DNA from: Apoderus coryli
Taxonomy: Eukaryota > Arthropoda > Insecta > Coleoptera > Attelabidae
Direction of reading: 5' to 3'
NCBI GenBank assembly: GCA_911728435.2
Contig: OU452199.1
Location: 21,338,860-21,402,859, forward strand
DNA: 64,000 bases
The notes beneath the pieces were generated by a model. That model did not search any database and was not told where the DNA came from. It was given only the letters and a program-made list of their open reading frames with translations. The translations under genes were made by a program, and so were the position numbers. Shown piece by piece: positions 20,453 through 30,124 of this stretch. Within the stretch, counting starts at the first letter, position 1. Each line of letters begins with the position of its first letter.

Positions 20453-22539
20453 ATAAGTATCTCGTTTTTATAGGTTTCCATAATACAGTGTGAGTCTAGC
20501 AAGACTCGTCGCGTCGGTTTACTGTATCAAAACTGCACCAAATCTGAGTTTATTTTTTATGGGGTCGTATGTAGAACTAAGCAAAACATTGCAAGTATTA
20601 TACGGGTCGGACCAAAAAAAGAGATACATCTTAAGGTTATTATGTTTTTTTAATAGAACACCCTGCATTTAAGGGGATATATCTAGTCTCGCAGTAATGA
20701 GAAAATTCCAATATACAGTATCCAGTTTTGATACTGTTAAAAGAGCGATGTGAATAGTATTACCTGGAATGTGTTAATATTTTATAAATGTCTTGATTAT
20801 TCCCCGACACTTTCTAACCGGCTTAACGCAGTTTAATATTCGCCGAGAATTTCAGTCCTCGAGTTTGATATCGCAAGGTCGTTAACGTGATATGAGTGAA
20901 TAAAGTTTCTAGCGAGAATGTAATGGAAGTGGTGGTCGGTGATACGAAACTTATTTCCAACAAAAGGGCGTTGTCCGCATATAAACTTACAAATATTATT
21001 TTGCTGATGGCATATAAATTTCCAAAAAACATGTTGGTGGCAGCTATATTCTCTTCTTCTTCTCCTTCACTGTCTGGGATTAGACAACAGGGATATCACC
21101 CTAGTCTAACCTCGTAGTGATGAGGAAATTATTCGAATATACTTACAGGTTTGAGATTCTTAAAAATGGGATACTAGAGATGTGGAATGTGTTGATATTT
21201 TATAAATATCTTGATTAGTCCCCGACGATTTCTAACCGGCTTACCGAAGTTCAATATTCGTAGGGAATCTCAAAGTCATCGAGTTCGATATCGTTAAGGT
21301 CTTATTAAGAGTAAATAAAGTTTCTAGCGAGAATATAATGGAAGTGGTGGTCGATGATACGAACCTTTCCAACCAAAGGGCGTTGTCCGCATATAAACTT
21401 CCAAAAAAATATTATTTTGCTGACGGCTATAATACTCTTTCACAGTCGGGGATTAAACAGAGAGGTCACCCTAATCTATTCTTGTAGTGATGAGGAAATT
21501 CCAATATACAGTTTTGAAACTCTTTAAAAATGCACAATAGCGATGTGAATAGTATTAGGTACCACCTGTAATGTGTTGATATTTTATAAATATCTTGATT
21601 GTTCACCGACGATTACTAACCGGCTTACCGCAGTGCGTAGGGGATTTCAAAGTCATCGAGTTTGATATCGCAAGGCCATTAACGAGTTAGGAGTAAATAA
21701 AGTTTCTAGCGAGAATGTAATGGAAGTAGTGGTCGGTGATACGAACCTTTTCAACCAAAGGTCGTTGTCCACATATAAACTTCCAAAAAACATTGTATTG
21801 CTGGCAGCTATAATGATACTCTTTCACAGTCGGGATATAGGTCAACAGGCTGTCATCCTAATCTAATCTTGCAGTGATGAGAAAATTCCAATATACAGTT
21901 TTGATACTCTTAAAAATAGAATAATAGTATTATCTGGAATGTGTTCATATTTTATAAGTATCTTGATTGTTCCCCGACGATTTCTAACCGGCTTTCCGCA
22001 GTTCAATATTCGTAGGGATTTCAAAAGTCATCGAGTTTGACATCGCAAGGCCATTAACGTGTTAAGAGTAAATAAAGTTTCTAGCGAGAATGTAATGGAA
22101 GTGGTGGTCGGTGATACGAACCTTTTCAACCAAAGGGCGTTGTCCAGATATAAACTTCCAAAAAACATTGTTACTGGCAGCTATAATGATATTCTTTCAC
22201 AGTCGGGATTGAGGCCAACAGGCTGTCATCCTAATCTAATCTTGCAGTGATTTCCAATATACAGTTTTGATACTCTTAATAATAGCGATGTGAGTAGTAT
22301 TATTATAATAATAGCGATGTGAGTAGTATTATCTGGCAAAAGAGTAAATGTATGTCGTTGCAAACACACGTGTTTATTCTGCTGTCTGCTATTTCTTAGT
22401 TTTTGACGAGTTCTAAAGCGGTAAAATTTCGAAAAATTATATCATTGTAAAGCCTATATATTCGTAGTTCGTGATAGCCTAGTTGTGTATTTTTGTCTAT
22501 TTGCTACTATTGTTTAATTGAGCAAAAGCATCACGTAAA

Positions 22540-23511
22540 ATGAGTAAATATTGTAAAGTGTGTAGCGGTTTGGTGAATAGAAAAAGGCCGGGCATTCAAT
22601 GTACTGGTTTTTGTGCGGTATTTTACCATGGTGTGTGCTTAAGCTTGTCCCAGACGCAACTAGATACTTTGCGTCGGGACGATACCCAGTGGACATGTAG
22701 CGATTGTCGCCGTGTAGAGGAAGGCAGGCAAAGCAGGCGTTATTCAAGATTGATACAAGCCTCAACTCCTGAAATCGATGATGATGTACAGCTTATATCT
22801 CAGCCAGGACAAAGTAGAATAACCGATCATTCTGGTCTAGCAACTGCCATGAGACAGATGCAATCAGAAATTAAGGCTGTATCAGAATCAATGTCTTTCT
22901 GTAGTGAAAAGATCTCAGAGTTTGAAAAGCATCTTACTAAATTAGATGCATATCTAAAACGAATGGATAAATTGGAAGCTGAGAATGCCAAACTGAAATT
23001 GACTGTGGAATCATTAAATAAGAGAGTCAATGAGCTTGATCAAAATTCTCGTGTCAAAAACTTGGAATTTCATGGAATTCCTGAGAAGCCGAACGAAGAT
23101 TTGAATGCTATTTTTAATGCTGTTGCTCAGAATCTGAACTGCAATCTTAATGAAAGTGCTATTGATTTTATACATCGAGTTCCTACCAATGCACGCTATT
23201 CTCAGAGAGGCAATCCGAAGAATATCATTGTTGGCTTGACCTCACGTAAACACAAGGATAATATCCTATTGGCAGCAAGAGCTAAGCGAGAGCAAGATGG
23301 TTCCCTGAAAATTGTAAACATATCGGATAAGTTATATATTAACGAACATCTTAATTTAGCAAACAAACTTCTACACAAAGATGTGCGAGCTGAAGCTAAA
23401 AAGAAAAACTACAAATTCGTGTGGGTAAAAAATGGAAACATTTTTGTACGTAAGTCGGAAAATTCTTCAGTTCTGCATGTCAAGAATACTGAAATGATTC
23501 AGAAAATGTAA
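22540..23511 (+). CDS. LINE ORF1 protein with PHD-type zinc finger, intact
   Basis: This 323-residue ORF1 starts at an ATG after AAA. Residues 4-56 are a PHD-like zinc finger: CKVC at the start, a CTGFC centre, YHGVC, and WTCSDC at the end. Residues about 110-170 are a coiled coil (heptads around MDKLEAENAKLKLTVESLNK). Then comes an RRM-like/L1 ORF1-like part with NLEFHGIPEKPNED and IDFIHRVPTNARYSQRG, and a basic C-terminal domain (RAEAKKKNYKFVWVKNGNIF). This architecture is typical of ORF1 in insect CR1/jockey-group LINEs and would make an RNA-binding, multimerising nucleic acid chaperone. The frame is fully open although the element lacks RT. Confidence 0.85.
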   Translation: MSKYCKVCSGLVNRKRPGIQCTGFCAVFYHGVCLSLSQTQLDTLRRDDTQWTCSDCRRVEEGRQSRRYSRLIQASTPEIDDDVQLISQPGQSRITDHSGLATAMRQMQSEIKAVSESMSFCSEKISEFEKHLTKLDAYLKRMDKLEAENAKLKLTVESLNKRVNELDQNSRVKNLEFHGIPEKPNEDLNAIFNAVAQNLNCNLNESAIDFIHRVPTNARYSQRGNPKNIIVGLTSRKHKDNILLAARAKREQDGSLKIVNISDKLYINEHLNLANKLLHKDVRAEAKKKNYKFVWVKNGNIFVRKSENSSVLHVKNTEMIQKM

Positions 23512-23570
23512 ATCTGTCTCATTGTCAGCGGTCGCGTTTAAACTAGTATAAATGTACCTTTAGATTCAAA

Positions 23571-23903
23571 ATGTCTGCTGCGCTGGATATTTACTATCAG
23601 AATTGTAGGGGATTAAGAACAAAAACGAACGATTTCTACCACAGTGTCGTCGCATCAGAACTGAATGTTTTGTGTTTAACAGAAACATGGCTGAAAAGTA
23701 GTGTGTTAACGAGTGAATTGTTTAATAATGCCTATCAGGTATATCGCAGGGACAGAGAAAGCAGTGATTCCCAGAAGCTGGATGGGGGTGGTGTAATGAT
23801 TGCGATCAAAAACGAATTCCAATCGGTCCAGGTCCCTGAACTGCAGTCTGGAGCAGAGGATCTGTGGGTGCGTATTACATGTGAACGGGAAAAAAGGAAA
23901 TAA
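23571..23903 (+). pseudogene. truncated LINE ORF2 (AP endonuclease N-terminus)
   Basis: It begins MSAALDIYYQNCRGLRTKTN, then LNVLCLTETWLKSSV and GGGVMIAIKN, the first blocks of the apurinic-type endonuclease (N of YQNCRG and E of LTETWL are catalytic). It breaks after LWVRITCE into an A-rich, frame-ending sequence at about 23890. Endonuclease catalytic Asp/His motifs and all of the reverse transcriptase are missing. It follows ORF1 after 59 bases, the usual order. Confidence 0.8.
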
Positions 23904-24177
23904 AAAAAAAAAAGAAGAAAAAGGGTGCCTTCATATTTGAATTTGTGCTGTTGCTACTACTAATACTTTCAATAAAACATACCAGACAATAGTTTCCATC
24001 AATAAATAAATATGTATTTTATTATATTTAAATGTTATAAATGTGTTTGTAAATAGAATGAAAATTGTTTGTCCTTTTTTGACATTGACGAATTGGAATT
24101 TGTGTTAGGTAATAATAATCAAAATGTAAAAATAGTTTTTAGAAAATAATATTGTATGTAATTTCAGAAGGAAATGT

Positions 24178-24221
24178 TTTAACCTGAAGAAGTTACTAAT
24201 TAGTAACGAAACGTCGTTTAA
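24178..24221 (+). ncRNA. hammerhead-ribozyme-like motif
   Basis: CTGAAGA (24184-24190), A, then a perfect 6 bp stem II GTTACT/AGTAAC with loop AATT (24192-24207), GAAA (24208-24211), and C-GTC (24212-24215). Stem I can pair TTTAAC with GTTTAA on either side (five of six positions). Stem III has no loop (GAAAC directly followed by GTC), so cleavage would need a dimer or an open stem III. The motif lies in the 3' part of the chimeric LINE insertion. Confidence 0.5.
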
Positions 24222-24766
24222 TTTATGTTCAGTGTAATCGTGACGAAAATAAACATGAATATTGTTTTGTAAAATAAAGAAGAATTTTTTATAAGAACCG
24301 AACACCCCAAGAAAGTAAACTGAAAAGTATTATCTGGTATGTGTTGATATTTTATAAATATCTTGATTATTCCCCGACGATTCCTAACCGGCTTACCGCA
24401 GTTCAATATTCGTAGGGGATTTCAAAGTCATCGAGTTGCATATCGCAAGGCCATTAACGTGTTAAGAGTAAATAAAGTTTCTAGCGAGAATGTACTAGAA
24501 GTGGTGGTCGGTGATACGAACCTTTCAACCAAAGGGCGTTGTCCAACATTATGTTGCTGGCAGCTATAATGGTATACTCTTTCACAGTCGGGATTTAGGT
24601 CATCCTAATCAAATCTTGCAGTGATGAGGAAATTCCAATATACAGTTTTGATAAAATGAGAATAATAGAACCTTTCCTTGATATTCATAGGCAAACCTAA
24701 CATGTACATTTTTAACTTTTAAATATTTTTAAGAAATAATTCATACGTAGTAGCGAGAAGTGATGA

Positions 24767-25190
24767 TTTGAATAAAAGCCGTCTACTCCACAATACAAGC
24801 TTTTATAATTTAATTACCATATAACCCATACATGTTTCGGAAAACAATATTTCCATCATCAATGGTTACGTCAAAATAGAACGCTAGTCGGAATTATTTA
24901 AGGTATACTCGCAATGAGGTCTGAAAAGAACAATACGATAAGGTTACAATTATGAAGTGATGAGTTTGATATTGGTAAATCATAATAATTGTAACTTTAT
25001 CGTATTGTGCTTTTTCAGATCTTTGTAATTTTGAACTCATTACGCGTATATGTTAAATAAATCCAACTTAGTTTTTTACTTTGACGTAACCACTGATGAT
25101 GGAAATATTGTTTTCCGAGGCATGTACGGTTCTATGGTAATTTAATTATAAAAGCTTGTATTGTGGAGTAGACGTCTTTTATTCAAATTT
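24767..25190. mobile_element. inverted-repeat element with hammerhead-like motif in each arm
   Basis: The left arm from 24767 (AATAAAAGCCGTCTACTCC) and right arm ending about 25190 (GGAGTAGACGTCTTTTATT) are inverted copies of about 200 bp. Both contain TACAAGCTTTTATAATT and TTACGTCAAA or their complements. They meet near 24970. Each arm carries a TGATGATGGAAATATTG motif next to ACCA. It has the same body plan as the elements at 8975 and 56704. No ORF. Confidence 0.7.
25088..25126 (+). ncRNA. degenerate hammerhead-like motif (right arm; mirror copy at ~24831-24873, minus)
   Basis: The right arm has ACCA then CTGATGA (25093-25099), T, and stem II GGAAA/TTTCC (25101-25116, loop between). Then it has GAGG where GAAA is expected, and CATGTA. 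The left arm on the minus strand keeps GAAACATGTA but reads TTGATGA for the core. Each copy thus has one core lesion; the two together spell a complete consensus. Stem I ACCA pairs with TGGG or CGGT after the cleavage triplet. Confidence 0.4.
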
Positions 25191-25980
25191 TAAATATTTA
25201 TTGTAATTTAATCTACTATTTAGCTTTTAGATCTAGGTAAAAAACATCAGCTTCATTGTCATCTTAAACATCGTTTGTTGTAAAGGATTACAGTGGCCTT
25301 GCTCATATGTCTGCCTGTCATTGGGAATGACAGTTATATTATTGTAAATAGAAAGAAAATCGTATTAATTATAGATGATCTGAAAAACGTTAGACTTCTT
25401 CAAATTATTAGTCTTTAATGGGCTAAATTTATTGTTGGAACATGAACATGAAATTTAACAATGAAAGGCTCGTACCAGAGTTTGTTACAAAGAAGTATGC
25501 TATAAAAGTTGCAGAAAGTCGCTCTCTATCATTAGCACTCCAAATTTTGGTAGAGAACAATAATGTAGATGACTATTGCATGCAAGTCGAATTAGATACT
25601 GGAGATACGGAACTTGCAAAACAACGCTCTCAAATATTTACATAGGTTGAGTCAATTTTAAAAATGTATTTTTTACATTTTTTCCTACGAGCGTGCGGTA
25701 AAGTCCACTTTTCCGCACTCAGTGCTGTAAAGTTACTTTACCGTACTGTTTTTGATATTGCTATAAAATAAGGTCCGATAGTGCTAGATTTGTTATAAAT
25801 CATAAATATGAATAACTGTTTATCCATATTAAAACAAGAAGTACTTATAGCTTCTGTTTATCCAGCTGCACTTGACAGATGACCGAACCAACGCGTCGCG
25901 TCGATCGGTCAACAACCGTCGCGTGCGGAAAAGTACTTGTTAGGTAAATAACAATTTACTATTTTATTTAAGGTAGCAGC
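25191..25980. other. unassigned sequence
   Basis: An open frame at 25442-25645 starts ATGAACATGAAATTTAAC and ends in TAG, encoding 67 residues (VPEFVTKKYAIKVAESRS in part). I recognise no family and see no splice evidence. The stretch 25880-25935 has several CGCGTCG/CGTCGCG words, unusual in this AT-rich region. Nothing else is supported. Confidence 0.25.
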
Positions 25981-26391
25981 AGGGCCCGCTCTAGCCTTCA
26001 TGGCACCCCGGACAAACAGACAATTTGCCGCCAGTTTTTTTAAATAAAATAAAAATTATGTTAAAATCATTTATTAAAAAAATATATATGTAATATATAA
26101 TAAACATTTAAAAAGGCCAAAACTTAAAAGTACTTGTACCTATAAGGCACATTTTTATGGATATACTTATATTCTATTAAGAAAGTACAAAAAATTATTG
26201 TATAACCAAACAGAGGGAAATTTTACATTCTATATTTATAGGGTCTAAAAAATTTATATCATTTTTTATTGTCTTTTGGATCCTTTTTGTAGTCTTCAGT
26301 TTAAAATTTAGGTTTAGTTTTATTATATTTTTCTTTTGTTTCTGTAACATAAGTTATGTGCTGTAATTCTGATTGGGACTACAAATAAAAG

Positions 26392-26436
<45 letters not shown>
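26392..26436 (+). repeat. (ATT)n microsatellite, probable LINE 3' tail
   Basis: About 15 tandem ATT units follow ACTACAAATAAAAGATT, the layout of a LINE 3' end with a trinucleotide tail. The few hundred bases before it are AT-rich and noncoding. Confidence 0.8.
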
Positions 26437-26438
<2 letters not shown>

Positions 26439-26482
26439 ACTGTAAAATAAAGTAACTTAAAAGAAATTTGATTTCTTTTATT

Positions 26483-26640
26483 TTATTCTCTTAAGTTAAC
26501 TTGATCAGCAATTTCATGCTCAATCGATAAAATGGCCAACACATTAAGACGATTTTGCGATGTAGTGGAACGTAAAAAATTCTTAATCAATTTTAATTTG
26601 GAAAAACTTCTTTTTCTACGACTGTCTTTAAATGCCTTTA
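26483..26640 (-). pseudogene. hAT transposase C-terminal (dimerisation) fragment
   Basis: The minus-strand peptide KRSFSKLKLIKNFLRST then SQNRLNVLAILSIEHEI is the hAT C-terminal dimerisation motif (normally xERSFSKLKLIKxYLRS...LxxLAxLSIE). It ends in a stop at 26483. Upstream the similarity stops abruptly at about 26640, so only this segment remains. GGCCCGCTCTAGCCTTCATG at about 25985 may be a terminal part of the same element. Confidence 0.7.
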
Positions 26641-27190
26641 TTATATGTTCAATCATGATTTGACAATGTAGTACATTGTAATGCTGTTTATCATTTATCC
26701 GTGCGTAATAATAGTTGCTAGGCAACTAGTGGGAAATATCATTACGCACGGATAAAATTTCATTGTGTAATCAATTGTAATGACAAAAGTAGCGGCGGGC
26801 ATGAAAAATCACCATAGCAACGCCGAAAATACAAACACCAAATTGACAGTTTCGGTATTTATAATAAATAATAATTATAATTAAGTATTTCGCTAATTTC
26901 AAAACACATAAACAGTGATAGTGAATATAGTTTAACACCACCTAGTCAATTTAATACTTCTAATTTATCGTATTTATGCTTATACGCTAACAAGGGTAAG
27001 TTTCGAAAAACAAATATTTCCCTAAAAATTATGTTAAATTTATTAAAAAGTATTAAAAGAGTCGTAGAAAAAGTATAGTGTGAAACTCACATGAAATGAC
27101 CATTTCCTACTCGTATGATTTGCAGCACTCGCCTGCGGCTCATGCTGCAAACGATCATACTCGTAGGAAATATATGTCATTTCATGTTCG
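26600..27190. repeat. repeat copy A (partner at 51527-52075)
   Basis: The two segments share CTACGACTGTCTTTAAATGC, AAAATCACCATAGCAACGCC, CCAAATTGACAGTT, AAACAGTGATA and GTAGAAAAAGTATAGTGTG in the same order. Both finish in the hairpin described at 27094. The copy here is continuous with hAT transposase sequence on the left. The family may therefore be a hAT-derived nonautonomous repeat. Confidence 0.65.
27094..27185. repeat. 92 bp imperfect palindrome
   Basis: GAAATGACCATTTCCTAC at 27094 is mirrored by GTAGGAAATATATGTCATTTC at 27165-27185. Between them the arms continue through TCGTATGAT, TTTGCAGCA and GCCGCAGG-type words to a centre near 27139. A shortened version occurs in the partner repeat (about 51998-52070). 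The hairpin-forming sequence is conserved between copies; its role is unknown. Confidence 0.7.
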
Positions 27191-28439
27191 TTGCACAATA
27201 TACTATTCTCCACTTGCAACAGTTACTGGTATAGACAGCAATAATCTTAAGGAAACACTTAGGTTTGGAGCACCATTTAACATTGTTATTAAATTTAGAA
27301 CAGTGCAGTGCTTTCTTTTTTCCCAGATACGGCACACATTTCTTCTGATAATTCTACCCCATTAATATCAATAGAATCACCGTGAGTTAAAATACTTTCT
27401 AGATTGCAACGGCAATGTTTTAAAATATTTTCTTTAGACATTCCTTTTTTTTATAGATTCTAGTTTTTCTATTAGTGTAGTTTTGATACGCGTATGTTTA
27501 CATTAATTTGAGAAGTGAATTTGATTGAGACAGAAAATTTTGTTAACGCAAGTAATAGTATTAAAGTGTATAATATAGGTGCAGTGTGTGAAATTGAAGT
27601 TCTTCAATACCGTTGGTGTATTTTAGAGTTCCGATTTACGAACCCGAAACACTATCATGTTTATTGTGGTCAAATCAAATCTCTTATGTAAATGATTGTA
27701 TAGTATTGGGTAGGGATGTTAATTAAAACTCGTGTTGGTAACACTTTAACCACATTTTATTGAATGAATTCCCAATCAAAAAGTATTACAATAATTGGTG
27801 TATTTTGCAAGTTAGCTATTTATTATAATCACCTGATTTTCCTATGTTATATTAGTCTACATTAATTTGTCATGAGTATTCAAAATGTAATGTAATTATT
27901 CATATCCGGAAGTTAAGTATCACCTAAGCAATTATTACCTTCCTTTACAGGTTCTACAATTGTACTACAGATTTACAGCAATTACTGAATATAAGATGGA
28001 GTCACTGTTGTTTGTCCGGATATTAGGAGGTCGTCTTGTAGACATTTTTTTCTCAATCCACTAGTGGTTAGCTTCCCAGAAGTTGATTGAAGGGCGTTAG
28101 AGATGATTCAAAACCAACCAGATGGGCAGGATGAGGGATCACCAATATTTGCTCAACTACACACACATATTTCCTAATATTTTCCAACTACTATTAATAA
28201 AAACCTGCATATTGTTAGCGCTTGATATAGATTTTGGGAAGAGAAATTTTCCAAATCGTGGTAAAGAGCACTGCGGGGTTTGAAAACAGACTAAAAAAAC
28301 AACATAATAAGGAATTTCAAGTTTAGAACTATTTAACTTTAATACATATTTTAACTTGGCTAACTTAACCTAAAATATAACTGCTACAGCAAATAGACAC
28401 TCAGCAATAATATAATTGAACTGCTGAACAATATATATT
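27190..28439. other. unassigned AT-rich sequence
   Basis: No protein, RNA gene or repeat family is recognised over 1.25 kb. If the THAP relic is one gene, this belongs to its large first intron. Confidence 0.3.
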
Positions 28440-28695
28440 ATATTGACAACAAGAGGTTTTTGGCGACATCTAGTGTGAGAAGGCAATATTTCCGGTGATA
28501 TACAGTTCACAAACGATGGCCGGACAAGAAGTAACAACTCCATTAAATCCTATTGGCAACACTAGATGGCTTTATTTATGAATTGCTTGTTACATAAAGT
28601 CACAAGACTTTTAGTTATGTATTTGTTCCACACTACCATGTTTTCACCAGACAGGCCGTTTCGTTGATCCACAACTCATCAGTCGTGTCCGAGTG
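28440..28695. repeat. hammerhead-bearing repeat fragment (third copy of family)
   Basis: It contains TTTTGGCGACATCTAG (about 28455) and, 190 bases on, the arm with ACCAGACAGGCCGTTTCG. Both are shared with 8975-9417 and 42690-43120. Only one arm is evident here. It lies 190 bases before the THAP-relic exon at 28886. Confidence 0.55.
28645..28687 (-). ncRNA. hammerhead-ribozyme-like motif with compensatory stem II
   Basis: Minus strand: CTGATGA (28682-28676), stem II GTTG/CAAC (28675-28672 with 28666-28663) and loop TGGAT, GAAA (28662-28659), then C-GGCCT-GTC (28658-28650). Stem I pairs CACGA with TGGTG at four of five positions. Compared with the copy at 9038-9079, the third stem II base pair is U-A instead of C-G, a two-sided change that preserves pairing. 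The invariant core is intact. Confidence 0.6.
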
Positions 28696-28885
28696 AGGTT
28701 ACGTTTCATAAGTAAGTACAATGGCGTAGATTTTGGGATTTCGCAGCGATAGCAGTTAACATTAGTTGTTTAAATATACTAGGCATACATAGTTGCAAAA
28801 TAGACAGTAATATAGTAAACAACAATAATTGCTTTAGATTCATGTTTTATTTATATGCATGATAATAGTACAATAATTCTTGTAG

Positions 28886-29965
28886 GTTTCCCAGTGATCA
28901 AGCCGTTAGAAGAGAGTGGTGTACTTTTCTTGGTTTAAGTTTTGAAACCATCACAAAATGTTCTTGTTTGCTCACAACACTTCAACCCGAGAGACATTCG
29001 AAAATTTGGAAAAGAAACATTCATATCGCACACAGCAATTCCTTATGTTCAGTAAGTTTATATTTTCGTGCGATTAGTAAATATTACAATTTATTGAAAA
29101 TATTTTTTAATAGATTATTCTCTGGATTTGAGTATATCTACATCTGCGGTTGCAAAAAGTATGACAATTACAGCCAGTTCTTCAGAAACTCTGTCCGCGT
29201 CCGAAGTTGAGGTAGAAAAGTATGTGTAGAACTATTCTAATCACATACATACCGGTCACGGCACCAGTAAATTAAAATTTGTGATGTTTTTTTTTTCAGT
29301 GTGACCCAGCATACTGTGGAGTTCATGGAACTATCAAAAAATGACACAGTAACAGCAAGTTCCTCTGAAACCCTATCAGTCTCAGAAATTGAAAAGGAAA
29401 AGTACGCACATTAAGGCTCTTGTTCGAGACATGGTCAATGACGCTATAAAAGGTACAATACTCTAGAAAAAATTTTTGTTAAAAGACAAGCAAATGTGGC
29501 ATTTTCAAAATTTATACCTGAAACATCAATATACCTTTCTCTCTACCTTTGATTGCTTACCAGTTTACACGTTCCCCAGTGACCAGCACATGTTTTTCGA
29601 GCAGATCTAAGAGCCAGAATTTAAATAATCCAAATAATATAATAATTGATATCCTAAGGAATTAAAATTTTCAGTTTTGACAAGCCTAGGACTAGTATGA
29701 TAAGAAAGAAGACACCTGAAGGATTGAAAAAGAAAAGTATGCTCATAATGCTGAAATTACTTATAATATAATATAATTAATAAATATTTTCATAATATAG
29801 AAAGTGTTACCTTTTAACCCCAGACAACTATTATTTAATTAATTATATTTGAAATGCCACAGTTCGTGCGTATTTATTTATTATTGGAAACTGCAACCAC
29901 GATTTCAAAAGAATTATACTACGCCACTGACTTTTGTTTACAGCACTCCTTCTGTCCTTAAAGAG
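28886..29965 (+). pseudogene. later exons of the THAP-domain gene relic, with a duplicated exon
   Basis: Exon 28886-29051 (acceptor TGTAG, donor GTAAGT) reads FPSDQAVRREWCTFLGLS. After a shift of one frame it continues KPSQNVLVCSQHFNPRDI and HTAIPYV: the second half of a THAP domain with its W, CxxH and HF residues. The frameshift near 28940 breaks it. Exons about 29133-29219 and 29300-29401 are duplicates: TITASSSETLSASEVEVE and TVTASSSETLSVSEIEKE, each ending AAAA before GTATGT or GTACGC. A 62 bp exon 29675-29736 and a possible 22 bp one (29944-29965) follow. The first exon is at 15659. The gene looks inactivated, but splice sites survive, so loss is recent or a sequencing error is involved. 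Confidence 0.5.
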
Positions 29966-30124
29966 GTAAATATTGACCTTTATATGTTATGAAGACAAAC
30001 ATTGAAATTATATGACATTTCTATATTTGTTTATTTTTCTGACAGGAAACCTACATTAATTGATTTAGATATTATTTCTATCTCAAAAATAGTCATTTTA
30101 TGAGAACTTTGAACTATTTTGGTA

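Larger units (their letters stand above)
22337..24325 (+). mobile_element. chimeric LINE-derived insertion flanked by 12 bp target duplications
   Basis: AGTATTATCTGG occurs at 22325-22336 and 24326-24337, and the tandem unit resumes exactly after the second copy. The 1,989 bp insert holds about 200 bases of 5' UTR, an intact ORF1, about 330 bases of ORF2 endonuclease, then an A-rich junction (about 23890-23920). Next come 400 bases of unrelated AT-rich 3' sequence with a hammerhead-like motif at 24178-24221. The reverse transcriptase is absent, so it must have been mobilised in trans. It resembles HAL1-type (ORF1-only) derivatives. Confidence 0.75.
20690..24660 (+). repeat. tandem array of 375-415 bp units (5 copies)
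   Basis: Each unit contains TTTCTAGCGAGAATGTAATG (AGCGAG starts at 20911, 21326, 21708, 22083 and 24483) together with CCAATATACAGTTTTGATAC, TATAAATATCTTGATT and CTAACCGGCTTACCGCAG. Spacing is 415, 382 and 375 bp. The last two anchors are 2,400 bp apart because a retroelement (22337-24325) sits in the fifth copy. Small internal duplications occur (GCGATGTGAGTAGTATTAT twice at about 22283-22330). Short ORFs within the units are not conserved in length, so the array is probably noncoding satellite-like DNA. Confidence 0.8.

Noticed and set aside
27096..27365. Plus-strand ORF over the palindrome and its partner at 52011
   Set aside because: The shared peptide comes from the palindromic repeat itself; the frames diverge at once outside it.
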